From: Duncaniella freteri
GTDB lineage: Bacteria > Bacteroidota > Bacteroidia > Bacteroidales > Muribaculaceae
NCBI RefSeq assembly: GCF_004766125.1
Contig: NZ_SJSA01000002.1
Location: 248,001 to 312,000 of the forward strand
Length of the DNA stretch: 64,000 bases
Reading direction: 5' to 3'
Below the pieces are notes generated by a model. It had not been told where the DNA came from. It worked only from the letters and a program-made list of their open reading frames with translations, and ran no database searches. The stretch's first letter is position 1. Each line of letters starts with the position of its first letter. Positions 1 to 8,381 of the stretch are shown here, piece after piece. The position numbers were made by a program, and so were the translations under genes.

Positions 1-270
1 TCGGTGTATCTTTCGCCTGTGGCTCGTACACCTGCTGAGGCATGTTTTTTCCCGGCATTGCTGCCGATGATACCCGGTATGTATGCCTACCGGTCGTTTG
101 GCGGGCTTGCAATGTGTCTGCTCAGTAGTGAGCAAGGGGCATTTGAGCATTATTTCTATCTTTTTGCCCGAAACGGTATGATGTGTGGATGTATAATATT
201 GTGTATGGTGGTGGGTGCCACGCTCCCGATCTTTATATTCAAAAAAGTGTCTTTCCAGGCTACAAGATAG
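1..270 (+). CDS. Threonine/serine exporter-like membrane protein (C-terminal part)
   Basis: This is the end of a gene that begins before the window; the reading frame is open to base 1, so no true start is visible. The 90 or so visible residues contain hydrophobic segments and the stretch PALLPMIPGMYAYRSF, which resembles the ThrE_2 (DUF3815, YjjB-like) half of threonine/serine exporters. Members of that family sit in the inner membrane and usually act with a DUF1212 (YjjP-like) partner or domain, which would lie upstream out of view. The family call is from motif resemblance only, and the substrate is unknown. Confidence 0.6.
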   Translation, partial: SVYLSPVARTPAEACFFPALLPMIPGMYAYRSFGGLAMCLLSSEQGAFEHYFYLFARNGMMCGCIILCMVVGATLPIFIFKKVSFQATR

Positions 271-282
271 ATTTATAATACG

Positions 283-290
283 TAATTTTG
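283..290 (+). promoter_or_regulatory. Putative -7 element of the LysR gene
   Basis: TAATTTTG matches the Bacteroidetes TAnnTTTG element and lies 43 bases before the LysR-type start codon. No good TTTG element is seen about 20 bases upstream, so this is a weaker call than the other promoters in the window. Confidence 0.4.
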
Positions 291-333
291 CATTTAAATT
301 TTAGCGTATATCGCTTAGGTAAAATATTGACAG

Positions 334-1233
334 ATGGAACTGCGCCAATTGAAATATTTTGTAAAGGTTGCCGAGACTTTGAATTTTTCCGAAGCATCCA
401 AGATGCTTAACGTCACTCAGAGCACCCTCTCTCAGCAGATTAAACAGTTGGAGAATGAGTTTGGCACCCAACTGCTTATGCGCAGCAGCCATAGTGTTAT
501 GCTCACAGAGGCCGGGGCTGAGATGCTTCCTTATGCGCAAAAGACACTGCATGATGCAGAGATATGTATCGACAGGGTGAATGATCTTAACAAGATATCT
601 ATAGGCACCATTAATATCGGTGTGACCTATTCATTCAGCCCTATACTTACTGAGACATTGCTCACTTTTATGAAAATGTACCCTAAGGTGAGGCTTACCA
701 TTTTCTATAAGCCTATGGCTGAGCTGATGGAGCTGCTTCGTAAGCGAGAAGTGGATTTTGTGCTTGCTTTCAGGCCAACATTGCCTGTCGATGGGGTGGA
801 GTCCCATATTTTATTTCAGAATTGCCTGTCGGCAGTGGTGGCTGAGTACCATCCTCTTGCTACATGTAGGGCTGTGACATTATCGCAACTCGAACGCTAC
901 GATCTGGCGTTGCCATCCAAAGGGCTACAGGCTCGCAATGCATTTGACCACATAGTCACCCCATATAATAAGTTCCGCATACGTATAGAGCTAAATGAGG
1001 TGAATATTCTTCTGAAACTTATACGTTGTAGCCAGCTCGTGTCGGTGCTCGCTGAGGCTACGATACATAATGAGAAAGGGGTGAAAGCTATTCCGCTTGA
1101 TATTCCTGACAATGAGATGGCAGGATGTGTGCATACTCTTAAGGGCTCTTACCGCAAACGGTCTATGCAGGAATTTGTGAGGCTCCTAAGCGAGTCTATG
1201 GCTGTGAAAGAGCGTCAGAATGCCTGGATATAG
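334..1233 (+). CDS. LysR-family transcriptional regulator
   Basis: This 299-residue protein has the standard LysR layout and length. A winged helix-turn-helix occupies about residues 1-60 (MELRQLKYFVKVAETLNFSE, then the recognition region NVTQSTLSQQIKQLE). A linker helix and a periplasmic-binding-protein-like effector domain follow from about residue 88. The TQSTLSQQI form recalls the CynR/CysL branch, but the effector cannot be told from sequence. It is convergent with the neuB-like gene (16 bases apart), so the neighbour it controls, if any, is not obvious. Confidence 0.9.
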   Translation: MELRQLKYFVKVAETLNFSEASKMLNVTQSTLSQQIKQLENEFGTQLLMRSSHSVMLTEAGAEMLPYAQKTLHDAEICIDRVNDLNKISIGTINIGVTYSFSPILTETLLTFMKMYPKVRLTIFYKPMAELMELLRKREVDFVLAFRPTLPVDGVESHILFQNCLSAVVAEYHPLATCRAVTLSQLERYDLALPSKGLQARNAFDHIVTPYNKFRIRIELNEVNILLKLIRCSQLVSVLAEATIHNEKGVKAIPLDIPDNEMAGCVHTLKGSYRKRSMQEFVRLLSESMAVKERQNAWI

Positions 1234-1249
1234 GAAATGCCATAGTGTC

Positions 1250-2263
1250 TTATATCTCAATCGGTTCGTCGGCAAGGAAGTCTCTTATGGCATGTGAGCC
1301 AATGACAGAATCCCATAGCATAGGGCTTATGCCTGATCCCGGTCGTTTGGTTGTTATGTTGTGGTCAGTGAGAGGTTCTCCTTTGCGTATAGAGCGTGAT
1401 GCCACAATGCTTTTTCGTGCAACAGTAATGTTGGGCTGTTCGGTCGCTGTTACTTCCTTTATTTCAGATCCGAGGATTTTTTCGACTTCTCTTATAGACG
1501 ACACCATCTCCTTGAGCTCATCGGTGGATAGTGATGCCTTGTGGTCCGGTCCCGGCATATCATGGTCAAGGGTGAAATGTTTTTCTATTATTTCAGCTCC
1601 GCGGGCTACAGCGGCGATCGGGACCAGTATCCCTCTGGTATGGTCACTGTATCCTACTCCTGCGCATCCTAACTCTTTCAGTGAGTCCATTGCACGTAGG
1701 TTGACTGCCTCGTGTGGGGTAGGGTATTGGGTTGTGCAGTGGAGCAGATAGATGTCTTTCTTGTCAACCCCTCCGAGTGAAAGTGCTGTTACGGCATCTT
1801 TTACCTCGTCAATTGTTGACATTCCAGTGGAAAGAATGATGCGTCCGCCTTTGGATGCTATTTTGCGCAGGTAGGGTAGGTTGGTGATTTCTCCTGAAGG
1901 GATTTTCCAATAATCCATGTTGACGGAGGACAGGAAGTCGATGGACTGCATGTCGAAAGGGGTACTCATGAACCCAACTCCGCATCGGTTGCATTCTTCG
2001 GCAAGAATCATGAAGTCATTCTCATTGAGCTCAAGTGCCCGGAGCATTGTGAGCTGTGTGCCGTCGCCACCGCAGTTGTCCTTCTGGTATTTGGCTTGGG
2101 GGGCTGTTGCAGAGACCAGTGATTCGGCTTTGAATGTCTGGAATTTAACATAGTCAACCCCTGCATCCGCTGCCCGGCGGACCATCTCGATTGCTGTTTC
2201 CAGTGAGCCGTTGTGGTTGACTCCGGCCTCTGCGATGATTATTGTGTGAGGATGTAGCTGCAT
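1250..2263 (-). CDS. neuB: NeuB-type N-acetylneuraminate (or related nonulosonate) synthase
   Basis: The 337-residue protein matches the NeuB family, which condenses phosphoenolpyruvate with an N-acylated hexose to make sialic, legionaminic or pseudaminic acid. The TIM-barrel domain starts with IIIAEAGVNHNGS and includes KFQTF, IPSGEITNLPYL, ILSTGMS and YSDHTRG. A C-terminal SAF (antifreeze-like) domain follows (about residues 280-337). It lies 17 bases after the NeuD-like gene, so the two are probably co-transcribed. No CMP-sugar synthetase (NeuA) or epimerase is visible nearby, so which nonulosonate is made stays open. Confidence 0.88.
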   Translation of the reverse strand: MQLHPHTIIIAEAGVNHNGSLETAIEMVRRAADAGVDYVKFQTFKAESLVSATAPQAKYQKDNCGGDGTQLTMLRALELNENDFMILAEECNRCGVGFMSTPFDMQSIDFLSSVNMDYWKIPSGEITNLPYLRKIASKGGRIILSTGMSTIDEVKDAVTALSLGGVDKKDIYLLHCTTQYPTPHEAVNLRAMDSLKELGCAGVGYSDHTRGILVPIAAVARGAEIIEKHFTLDHDMPGPDHKASLSTDELKEMVSSIREVEKILGSEIKEVTATEQPNITVARKSIVASRSIRKGEPLTDHNITTKRPGSGISPMLWDSVIGSHAIRDFLADEPIEI

Positions 2264-2280
2264 ATGGCGGTGTGTGCGTT

Positions 2281-2895
2281 TTATTTAGCAGGAACCCCTT
2301 TGTAGGTTCCTGGGATAGAGATGTCCTGTATCACTACGGCTCCGGCCCCGATTATGGTGCTGTGACAGATGTGTGCCCCCGGTTTTATTATGGCTCCTGC
2401 CCCGATGTATGTGTTGTCGCCTATGATGGCTCCTCCGCATACTATGGCACCGGGTCCGATAAACACATTATTTCCGATCCGGCATTCGTGTTCTATTATA
2501 GCTCCGGTGTTGATTATGGAGTGGCAGCCTATGTCAGACCCTGTGTTTACCACAGCTCTGTGAAACACAATAGCCCCGACCCCTATATGGGACGAGCTTG
2601 ATACAATTGCCGTAGGGGCTATAATTGACGGTGATGTATATCCGGAATAGCATTCTATCACTTTTGCCCTTGTGTCCAGATTGCAATCAGGACCGCTTAC
2701 CATTGTGATGAGGATATCGAATTCATCTCTGGTATTTGGGGAGATGAATTCGCTGTCGTTACCTAAAAAGGGTATAGGCATTTTGGGTGATATGCCAAAG
2801 TCGACATATCCAGCCACCATTAATGGCGGCTGGAGTATGTCAAGCAGAGACAGGGCGTGCCCGCCTCCGCCTATAAGGGCTAGTTTTTTTGCCAC
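2281..2895 (-). CDS. NeuD/PglD-like sugar O- or N-acetyltransferase
   Basis: The protein starts with a Rossmann-like acyl carrier region (KKLALIGGGGHALSLLDI) and continues into a left-handed beta-helix of hexapeptide repeats (IGVGAIVF, IGNNVFIGPGAIV, IGDNTYIGAGAII), the layout of NeuD and PglD. An ATG start is possible at 2949 but would overlap the barrel-protein gene by 31 bases. A GTG at 2895 places the start exactly before the conserved KKLALIGGGGHA and gives 204 residues, so I chose it. Together with the downstream NeuB it suggests modification or assembly of an acidic surface sugar; the acetyl acceptor is not known. Confidence 0.75.
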   Translation of the reverse strand: MAKKLALIGGGGHALSLLDILQPPLMVAGYVDFGISPKMPIPFLGNDSEFISPNTRDEFDILITMVSGPDCNLDTRAKVIECYSGYTSPSIIAPTAIVSSSSHIGVGAIVFHRAVVNTGSDIGCHSIINTGAIIEHECRIGNNVFIGPGAIVCGGAIIGDNTYIGAGAIIKPGAHICHSTIIGAGAVVIQDISIPGTYKGVPAK

Positions 2896-2918
2896 GATAA
2901 TATCCTGGCTTGAATATT

Positions 2919-3533
2919 TTAGAAAAGGTATGCTACAGAGATCGTCCAATAGCGGTTTTTCCCTTGGATTCCGGCATCCTCATAGTCGGATATCGCTTTC
3001 ACGGCTTTGGTGAGACCGAGACCGTAACGAGCGCTGATATCGATATGTTTCACGAGCTGTACGCCGATGCCGAAGTTAAGGGCCCAGTCGACCGACTTGT
3101 TGCGGAATGCGTTTTCCACCGAGCGACGGCTTGTGAGGAATGACACGCTTGGACCAGCTGCAATGTAAGGCATAATCACATTGTTGATTACAGGCAGAGA
3201 GAGATTGTAGCGGAGGTTGAGGGGGATTTCGATGTAGTCTCGGTTGTCGGATGTGTTGTTGCTGCTGGAGTTCTTAGCCATGAAGTCTGAATTGCGGCGT
3301 ACATACATCATTGAAAGGTCTGCTCCGATACCGATTACAGGCACTTTAAACTCGGTCATGACACCGGCGGTCCAACCTGTCTTGTTGCTTCCGTCAAACG
3401 TGCTGCTGTTGAAGTGAAGTTCGTTGACAGTTAGGCCGACTTTGGGACCGAAACGGAAAAGTCCGCCTGCATGTGCGGCTGATGCGCTCATCACGAGCAA
3501 CAGCGTTAGGATGATAGATTTTACGCTTTTCAT
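2919..3533 (-). CDS. Outer-membrane beta-barrel protein (PorT-like)
   Basis: This 204-residue protein has a clear signal peptide (MKSVKSIILTLLLVMSASAAHA) followed by alternating amphipathic strands and a terminal aromatic residue (SVAYLF), as expected of a small barrel. The opening FRFGPKVGLTVNELHF and the LRYNLSLPV strand are typical of the PorT/OMP_b-brl_2 family common in Bacteroidetes. It is encoded just before the NeuD-like gene, with 23 bases between them. The role is unknown; the family includes proteins needed for secretion, but membership does not prove that. Confidence 0.75.
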   Translation of the reverse strand: MKSVKSIILTLLLVMSASAAHAGGLFRFGPKVGLTVNELHFNSSTFDGSNKTGWTAGVMTEFKVPVIGIGADLSMMYVRRNSDFMAKNSSSNNTSDNRDYIEIPLNLRYNLSLPVINNVIMPYIAAGPSVSFLTSRRSVENAFRNKSVDWALNFGIGVQLVKHIDISARYGLGLTKAVKAISDYEDAGIQGKNRYWTISVAYLF

Positions 3534-3594
3534 AAATGTTTAATTGAAACGTTGGTTGATATTTGTTTAGTTTTTATATAATCCGGAATATCCG

Positions 3595-4659
3595 TCACAT
3601 TATGTTCCTTTGGTTAAGGGCTTTCTGATATCTCCTGGCATTGGCTTGATGGGTGGCATAGTCAGTAGCGAAGTTATGATAGCCGGAAAAGTCCTCCTTG
3701 GCACACATATATATATAATTATGGTGTGGGGCATTGAGCACATCATCTAAAGCCGAGGCGGTCGGCACTCGTATAGGTCCCGGCGGCAGTCCTTCCACTT
3801 TATATGTATTATAAGGAGAAGACACCCTTAGATGTTCACCGCGAATGCGTCTTAATTTGAAGTCTCCTACCGCGAATTTTACTGTAGGGTCGGCTTGCAG
3901 GCGCATCCCTTTGTTCAGTCGATTGAGATAAAGTCTTGCAACGAGCGGTCTTTCATCTTTCTTTGCGGTCTCTTCTTCAATTATAGAGGCAACTGTGGCT
4001 ACTTCAACCTTGCTGAGCCCAAGAGACTTTGCCTTTTTTGTCCTTTCCTCGTTCCAGAAATTGTCGCGATAATCCAACAGGCGTTTCACGACGTTTTCGG
4101 GGGTTGCGCTCCAATAGAATTCATATGTGTCCGGAATGAATGCTGCCGGATATGTGGCACGTTTGAATCCATGTTCAGGGAGCACTTCTGCACAGGCATC
4201 CATGAATTCCTCTGGTGAGCATTGGAGTTGAGATGCTATCCTGTCGGCAAGCTGTTGCATTGTGCGGGTGCTGTTGAAGGTCACTGTGACAGGTGTCTGG
4301 CGTCCTGTAGCCATTCTTCTGGCTATGCCAAGTGCGGTCTGTCCCGGGTCCATGCGGTAGGCACCTTCGGTTTTGGCTGGATTATTGCCCATCAGTTTCC
4401 ACATTATATATATGCGTGTGCCCATTGATGATCCGAGCGAATTCTTTAGGCTGTCCCTTACTTGCGCTGTGGATGCTCCGTGTGGGATATATACCCAGTC
4501 GCCTTCCTTGTCATTGCCTCCTGTGTATGGGATGAATGCAAATGCGAATACAGCCCCGATGGCTACGATTATTGCTATGACAGCTGTCATTACTCCCAGT
4601 GAGTGCCGGGTAAGCCATGATTCATTGCCTTTTTTCTTTCTTTTTTTTACTGTTGCCAT
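3595..4659 (-). CDS. mltG: Endolytic murein transglycosylase MltG (YceG family)
   Basis: The 354-residue protein begins with a basic cytoplasmic tail (KKRKKKG) and one membrane helix (about residues 20-45), then a periplasmic YceG domain. The active-site segment VASIIEEETAKKDERPLVA holds the catalytic glutamate, and YNTYKVEGLPPGPI is a second family signature. MltG cleaves nascent glycan strands and is thought to set their length. It follows the MerR gene by 8 bases, so the two are probably one transcript. Length and motifs are normal. Confidence 0.93.
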   Translation of the reverse strand: MATVKKRKKKGNESWLTRHSLGVMTAVIAIIVAIGAVFAFAFIPYTGGNDKEGDWVYIPHGASTAQVRDSLKNSLGSSMGTRIYIMWKLMGNNPAKTEGAYRMDPGQTALGIARRMATGRQTPVTVTFNSTRTMQQLADRIASQLQCSPEEFMDACAEVLPEHGFKRATYPAAFIPDTYEFYWSATPENVVKRLLDYRDNFWNEERTKKAKSLGLSKVEVATVASIIEEETAKKDERPLVARLYLNRLNKGMRLQADPTVKFAVGDFKLRRIRGEHLRVSSPYNTYKVEGLPPGPIRVPTASALDDVLNAPHHNYIYMCAKEDFSGYHNFATDYATHQANARRYQKALNQRNIM

Positions 4660-4667
4660 ATTTCTAT

Positions 4668-5006
4668 TTAGCGGAGTTTGTGGAGGGAATCAATGAGGTC
4701 CTGAAGCCTGTTCCGAACATCTGAGAGTCTGTTCAGGGCTTCGGCTTTCCGTGACACGCCATCCTTGTTGACCCTTATCTGCTCCAATGCGGCTTCGATC
4801 TTTAGTCCTTTGTCATGAACAAGGTATTTTATCATTCTTGCATTCTCCAGGTCAGCTGGGGTGTAGAACCGTGTGCCCCTGTCGTTGCGCTTCGGTTTCA
4901 GAATATGGAACTGGGTTTCCCAAAACCGGAGGGTGGAAGCAGCCACATTGATTATCTCAGCCACTTCGCTTATTTTATAGTATCTCTTGTTGGTAATTTG
5001 TTCCAT
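4668..5006 (-). CDS. MerR-family transcriptional regulator
   Basis: The 112-residue protein has a MerR winged helix-turn-helix (YYKISEVAEIINVAASTLRF, then a WETQF segment and RGTRFYTPADLENA) and a short helical dimerisation tail without cysteines for metal sensing. An upstream ATG at 5036 exists, but it lies inside the putative -7 promoter element (5034-5041), so the start at 5006 is preferred. This MerR-MltG pair suggests a link to cell-wall metabolism, though the target is not shown by sequence. Confidence 0.87.
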   Translation of the reverse strand: MEQITNKRYYKISEVAEIINVAASTLRFWETQFHILKPKRNDRGTRFYTPADLENARMIKYLVHDKGLKIEAALEQIRVNKDGVSRKAEALNRLSDVRNRLQDLIDSLHKLR

Positions 5007-5033
5007 AATAAACGGATTTGAATTCACCCGATG

Positions 5034-5041
5034 CAAAGGTA
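5034..5041 (-). promoter_or_regulatory. Putative -7 element of the merR-mltG transcript
   Basis: Read on the minus strand the bases are TACCTTTG, an exact match to TAnnTTTG, 27 bases before the MerR start at 5006. The -33 element is not clear. It matters because it excludes the longer MerR start at 5036. Confidence 0.55.
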
Positions 5042-5163
5042 ATAATAAAGTGGCAAAAATCCACCTAAAGTTAGTTCCTTGTTAAAAAATGAGCTTGGGT
5101 TTTACGAAAATTTAATTTTTTTCACAAAAAAGCGGCGTTCCGCCAAAAAAAGCATAAAAAAAG

Positions 5164-5194
5164 TTTGGTATGTCAGTTTTTTGTTTTACCTTTG
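5164..5194 (+). promoter_or_regulatory. Bacteroidetes promoter of the small lipoprotein gene
   Basis: TTTG at 5164-5167 and TACCTTTG at 5187-5194 are separated by 19 bases, a full match to the Bacteroidetes sigma-ABfr consensus. The predicted transcript has a leader of roughly 50 A/T-rich bases before the lipoprotein ATG at 5248. Confidence 0.8.
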
Positions 5195-5247
5195 CATCGT
5201 TTTTGAAGCTTAAATATTGTTCAATAATTTAACGAGAAAAAAAGAAA

Positions 5248-5445
5248 ATGAAAAAGTTAGTTTTAGTAGCCGCTGTCGCATTCAGCGCATCTCTTTTCTC
5301 TTGCGGTTCTTCTGAGAAGGCTGCCCAGGAAGCTACCGATACTGTAGCTGTTGAGGAGGCTGTTGTTGAAGAGGTTGTTACTGTTGATACAGTTGCAGCT
5401 GACAGCGTAGTAGCTCCCGCCGACACCGTAGTAGCTGCCAACTAA
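5248..5445 (+). CDS. Small Val/Ala/Thr-rich lipoprotein
   Basis: The 65-residue product has a lipoprotein signal peptide with lipobox LFSC (Cys19). The mature part of about 46 residues is made almost wholly of Ala, Val, Thr, Glu, Asp and Ser, with repeated DTVA/DSVVA units. A strong-looking promoter and an A-rich leader (gagaaaaaaagaaa) precede it, so it may be abundant. It is not part of an obvious operon. The composition is typical of short Bacteroidales lipoproteins of unknown role; I do not recognise a functional family. The reverse strand is also open here, but only as a result of the repetitive composition. Confidence 0.8.
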   Translation: MKKLVLVAAVAFSASLFSCGSSEKAAQEATDTVAVEEAVVEEVVTVDTVAADSVVAPADTVVAAN

Positions 5446-5625
5446 TTTAGTTGCCAACTTAACACAGAAGGTCTGGATGAAATGAAAAGCCGGACTCTTC
5501 GAAGGTATTAAGCTGATTACCCGTACCGATTACGAGTGACCAGCTTTATTCTTTTTATCTGGAGTTTCTTTTATTTGATCTCCATTTCTTTTTCTTGTGC
5601 AAATTGTCAAAACTGCTTGTGCCTT

Positions 5626-8328
5626 ATGAGTAAACATCATCGATACTCAGGTCTTAACGATGCCCAGGTTGCCGAAAGCCGTAGGGTGAATGGTATGAAT
5701 ATACTGACTCCTCCTGAGAAGGAGCCGGTATGGAAGAAATTTCTTGAAAAGTTTTCTGATCCCCTGATTATAATCCTTATGGTGGCAGGGGTACTGTCGG
5801 TAGCCATATCTATATATGAGTATGCTGTTCTGAACGAGGGATTCAAAGTTTTCTTTGAGCCTATAGGTATTTTTCTGGCAATCATTCTGGCGACAGGCCT
5901 TGGTTTCTATTTCGAGCAGAAAGCCGACAGGGAGTTTGCAATACTTAACCAGGTCAACGATGATGTCCCGGTGCAGGTGATACGTAATGGCTTGACCATT
6001 GAGATTCCTAAACGTGATGTAGTTACGGGTGATATAGTGTTACTGAACACCGGAGAAGAGATCCCTGCTGACGGACAATTGCTTGAGGCTGTGTCGCTGA
6101 ATGTGGATGAATCAACACTGACAGGGGAGCCGGTGGCGCATAAGACCACTAATCCTGATGATTTTGATCCGGATGCCACATTTGCGTCTGACCATGTGAT
6201 GCGCGGTACCAAGATTATGGAAGGGCATGGGGTGATGAAGGTGCTCGCAGTGGGTGACAACACTGAGAACGGCAAGGTGTTTGTTGCTGCGCAGATAGAT
6301 GATAGTGTAAAGACCCCGCTTAACGAGCAGCTTGAGGGGCTCGGAAGACTTATATCGATAGTCAGCTATGCTTTTGCCGTTCTGATTGTAGCTGGTCGCA
6401 CAGTGATGTATTTCACGAATCCGGCTATTGAGTTTGAGTGGGTGCATTTCCTGGCTTATTTCTTGCAGACCATAATGATAGCTGTTACCCTTGTGGTGGT
6501 TTCTGTACCGGAGGGGTTGCCTATGGCTGTGACACTTTCGCTTGCCTATTCTATGCGCAGGATGCTTAAGACCAACAATCTTGTGAGGAAGATGCATGCA
6601 TGTGAGACTATGGGGGCGACCACCGTGATATGCACCGATAAGACCGGTACGCTCACACAGAATCAGATGCAGGTGAGCGACACCTGTTTCTATGGGCTTG
6701 AGGGGCAGAAACTGGGGGCATCGTTGTTGGCGCACACAATTGCCGAGGGCATTGCTGTAAACAGTACTGCCCAGCTTGATCTCTCATCCAAAGATCATCC
6801 GGTGGCGCTTGGCAACCCGACAGAAGGCGCGTTGTTGCTGTGGCTGCATTCACAAGGAATCGATTACCTTAAGTTGAAAGAGTCGGTTGTGCTTGTTGAT
6901 GAGTTGCCGTTTACTACAGAACGCAAGTATATGGCAACGATGATTGATAATGAGTGCGGAAAGCGTGTTGTGTATGTGAAGGGAGCTCCTGAGATTGTAG
7001 CAGCACTTTGTTCCGTTTTTCCTGAAGGTGTGACTCGTAGCTCCATTGACAGTTCTCTTATGGGCTATCAGAATCAGGCTATGCGTACCCTCGGGTTTGC
7101 TTGTGCAGAGATTCCTTCTGGTAATAATGTTGATCTTAAGGATATGTCATCGCTTGGTGATGCGTTGCATTTTCTTGGCATTGTTGCCATTGCAGATCCG
7201 GTGCGTCCTGATGTCCCTCAGGCTGTGGACGAGGTTCTGGCAGCGGGGATTAATGTCAAGATTGTCACCGGTGACACTCCTGCCACAGCCAGAGAGATAG
7301 GTCGTCAGATAGGGCTTTGGAATGAGAATGACACAGACCGCAATATTATCACAGGCACGGAGTTTGCCGGATTGTCCGATGATGAGCTTCGCGAGCGGGT
7401 CGGCGATCTGAAGATAATAGCTCGTGCACGACCGATGGATAAAAAGAGGCTTGTGGAGGCTCTTCAGTCCAACAATGAAGTGGTTGCTGTGACTGGTGAC
7501 GGCACAAATGACGCCCCGGCTCTCAAGGCGGCACATGTCGGGCTGTCGATGGGCGACGGCACATCTGTGGCAAAGGAGGCTTCGGATATAACAATTGTCG
7601 ATAATTCGTTCACATCAATAGGCAGAGCTGTAATGTGGGGTAGGTCTCTGTACCGTAACATCCAGAGGTTCATACTTTTCCAGATGACGGTCAATGTTGC
7701 GGCATCGTTCATTGTGCTCGCCGGGGCATTCATGGGCATGCAGTCTCCTCTCACAGTCACTCAGATGCTGTGGGTGAATCTTATTATGGATACTTTTGCG
7801 GCGATGGCTCTTGCCACATTGCCCCCTTCCGAGTCAGTGATGCACGAGGCTCCGCGATCACGCACGGCATTCATCATCAATCGCCCGATGGGGTGGATGA
7901 TAGTGTCGGTAGGGCTTATGTTCTTTTTCTTCCTGTTCGGGCTCATGTGGTACTTCCAGCACACAGCTCTTGATTCGCTCACAGACATGTGGCGTGCCAC
8001 ATTCATTGTCGAGAACAAGGGGTTCTCTTCTTATGAGTTGTCGATGTTCTTCACTATATTCGTGTTCTTGCAGTTCTGGAATCTTTTTAATGCGAAGGCT
8101 TTTGCTACAGGTCGTTCGGCATTGCATTTCAAAGGGTGCTCGGAGTTTGTGATGATTGCGGGATTTATTCTTGCCGGTCAGATCGCTATAGTGGAGCTTG
8201 GGCGCGAGTTCTTCAATGTGGTGCCTCTTAATTTCACGGACTGGCTTATTATAATAGGTGGTACATCTGTAGTGTTGTGGGCTGGGGAATTGTATCGACT
8301 CTTTGGCTGTAAAAGAAAAAATGCGTAA
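5626..8328 (+). CDS. Calcium-translocating P-type ATPase, PMCA type
   Basis: This 900-residue P2-type ATPase pumps cations, most likely Ca2+, out of the cytoplasm. Visible signatures are the phosphorylation loop [13 protein letters not shown] (Asp338), [14 protein letters not shown] in the hinge, LTGEPVA in the actuator domain, and PEGLP in the fourth membrane helix, the Ca2+ site I/II region of this family. An in-frame GTG at 5536 would add 30 hydrophobic residues unlike the family N-terminus; the ATG at 5626 gives [20 protein letters not shown], which matches the usual cation ATPase N-terminal domain. The alaS promoter lies in its last codons. Confidence 0.92.
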   Translation: MSKHHRYSGLNDAQVAESRRVNGMNILTPPEKEPVWKKFLEKFSDPLIIILMVAGVLSVAISIYEYAVLNEGFKVFFEPIGIFLAIILATGLGFYFEQKADREFAILNQVNDDVPVQVIRNGLTIEIPKRDVVTGDIVLLNTGEEIPADGQLLEAVSLNVDESTLTGEPVAHKTTNPDDFDPDATFASDHVMRGTKIMEGHGVMKVLAVGDNTENGKVFVAAQIDDSVKTPLNEQLEGLGRLISIVSYAFAVLIVAGRTVMYFTNPAIEFEWVHFLAYFLQTIMIAVTLVVVSVPEGLPMAVTLSLAYSMRRMLKTNNLVRKMHACETMGATTVICTDKTGTLTQNQMQVSDTCFYGLEGQKLGASLLAHTIAEGIAVNSTAQLDLSSKDHPVALGNPTEGALLLWLHSQGIDYLKLKESVVLVDELPFTTERKYMATMIDNECGKRVVYVKGAPEIVAALCSVFPEGVTRSSIDSSLMGYQNQAMRTLGFACAEIPSGNNVDLKDMSSLGDALHFLGIVAIADPVRPDVPQAVDEVLAAGINVKIVTGDTPATAREIGRQIGLWNENDTDRNIITGTEFAGLSDDELRERVGDLKIIARARPMDKKRLVEALQSNNEVVAVTGDGTNDAPALKAAHVGLSMGDGTSVAKEASDITIVDNSFTSIGRAVMWGRSLYRNIQRFILFQMTVNVAASFIVLAGAFMGMQSPLTVTQMLWVNLIMDTFAAMALATLPPSESVMHEAPRSRTAFIINRPMGWMIVSVGLMFFFFLFGLMWYFQHTALDSLTDMWRATFIVENKGFSSYELSMFFTIFVFLQFWNLFNAKAFATGRSALHFKGCSEFVMIAGFILAGQIAIVELGREFFNVVPLNFTDWLIIIGGTSVVLWAGELYRLFGCKRKNA

Positions 8329-8333
8329 CTTTG
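8302..8333 (+). promoter_or_regulatory. alaS promoter
   Basis: TTTG at 8302-8305 and TAACTTTG at 8326-8333 are 20 bases apart. The promoter overlaps the 3' end of the P-type ATPase gene and gives alaS a leader of about 45 bases. It also shows that an alaS start upstream of 8382 is unlikely. Confidence 0.8.
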
Positions 8334-8381
8334 TGCCCGAAATTTTTCAATCTACACGACAACAATAAAACAATCATAATC

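Noticed and set aside
1245..1751. Open frame opposite the neuB-like gene
   Set aside because: Shadow frame; the minus-strand protein has all NeuB motifs.
5536..5625. GTG start giving a 30-residue hydrophobic extension of the P-type ATPase
   Set aside because: It does not match the family N-terminus; ATG 5626 does.
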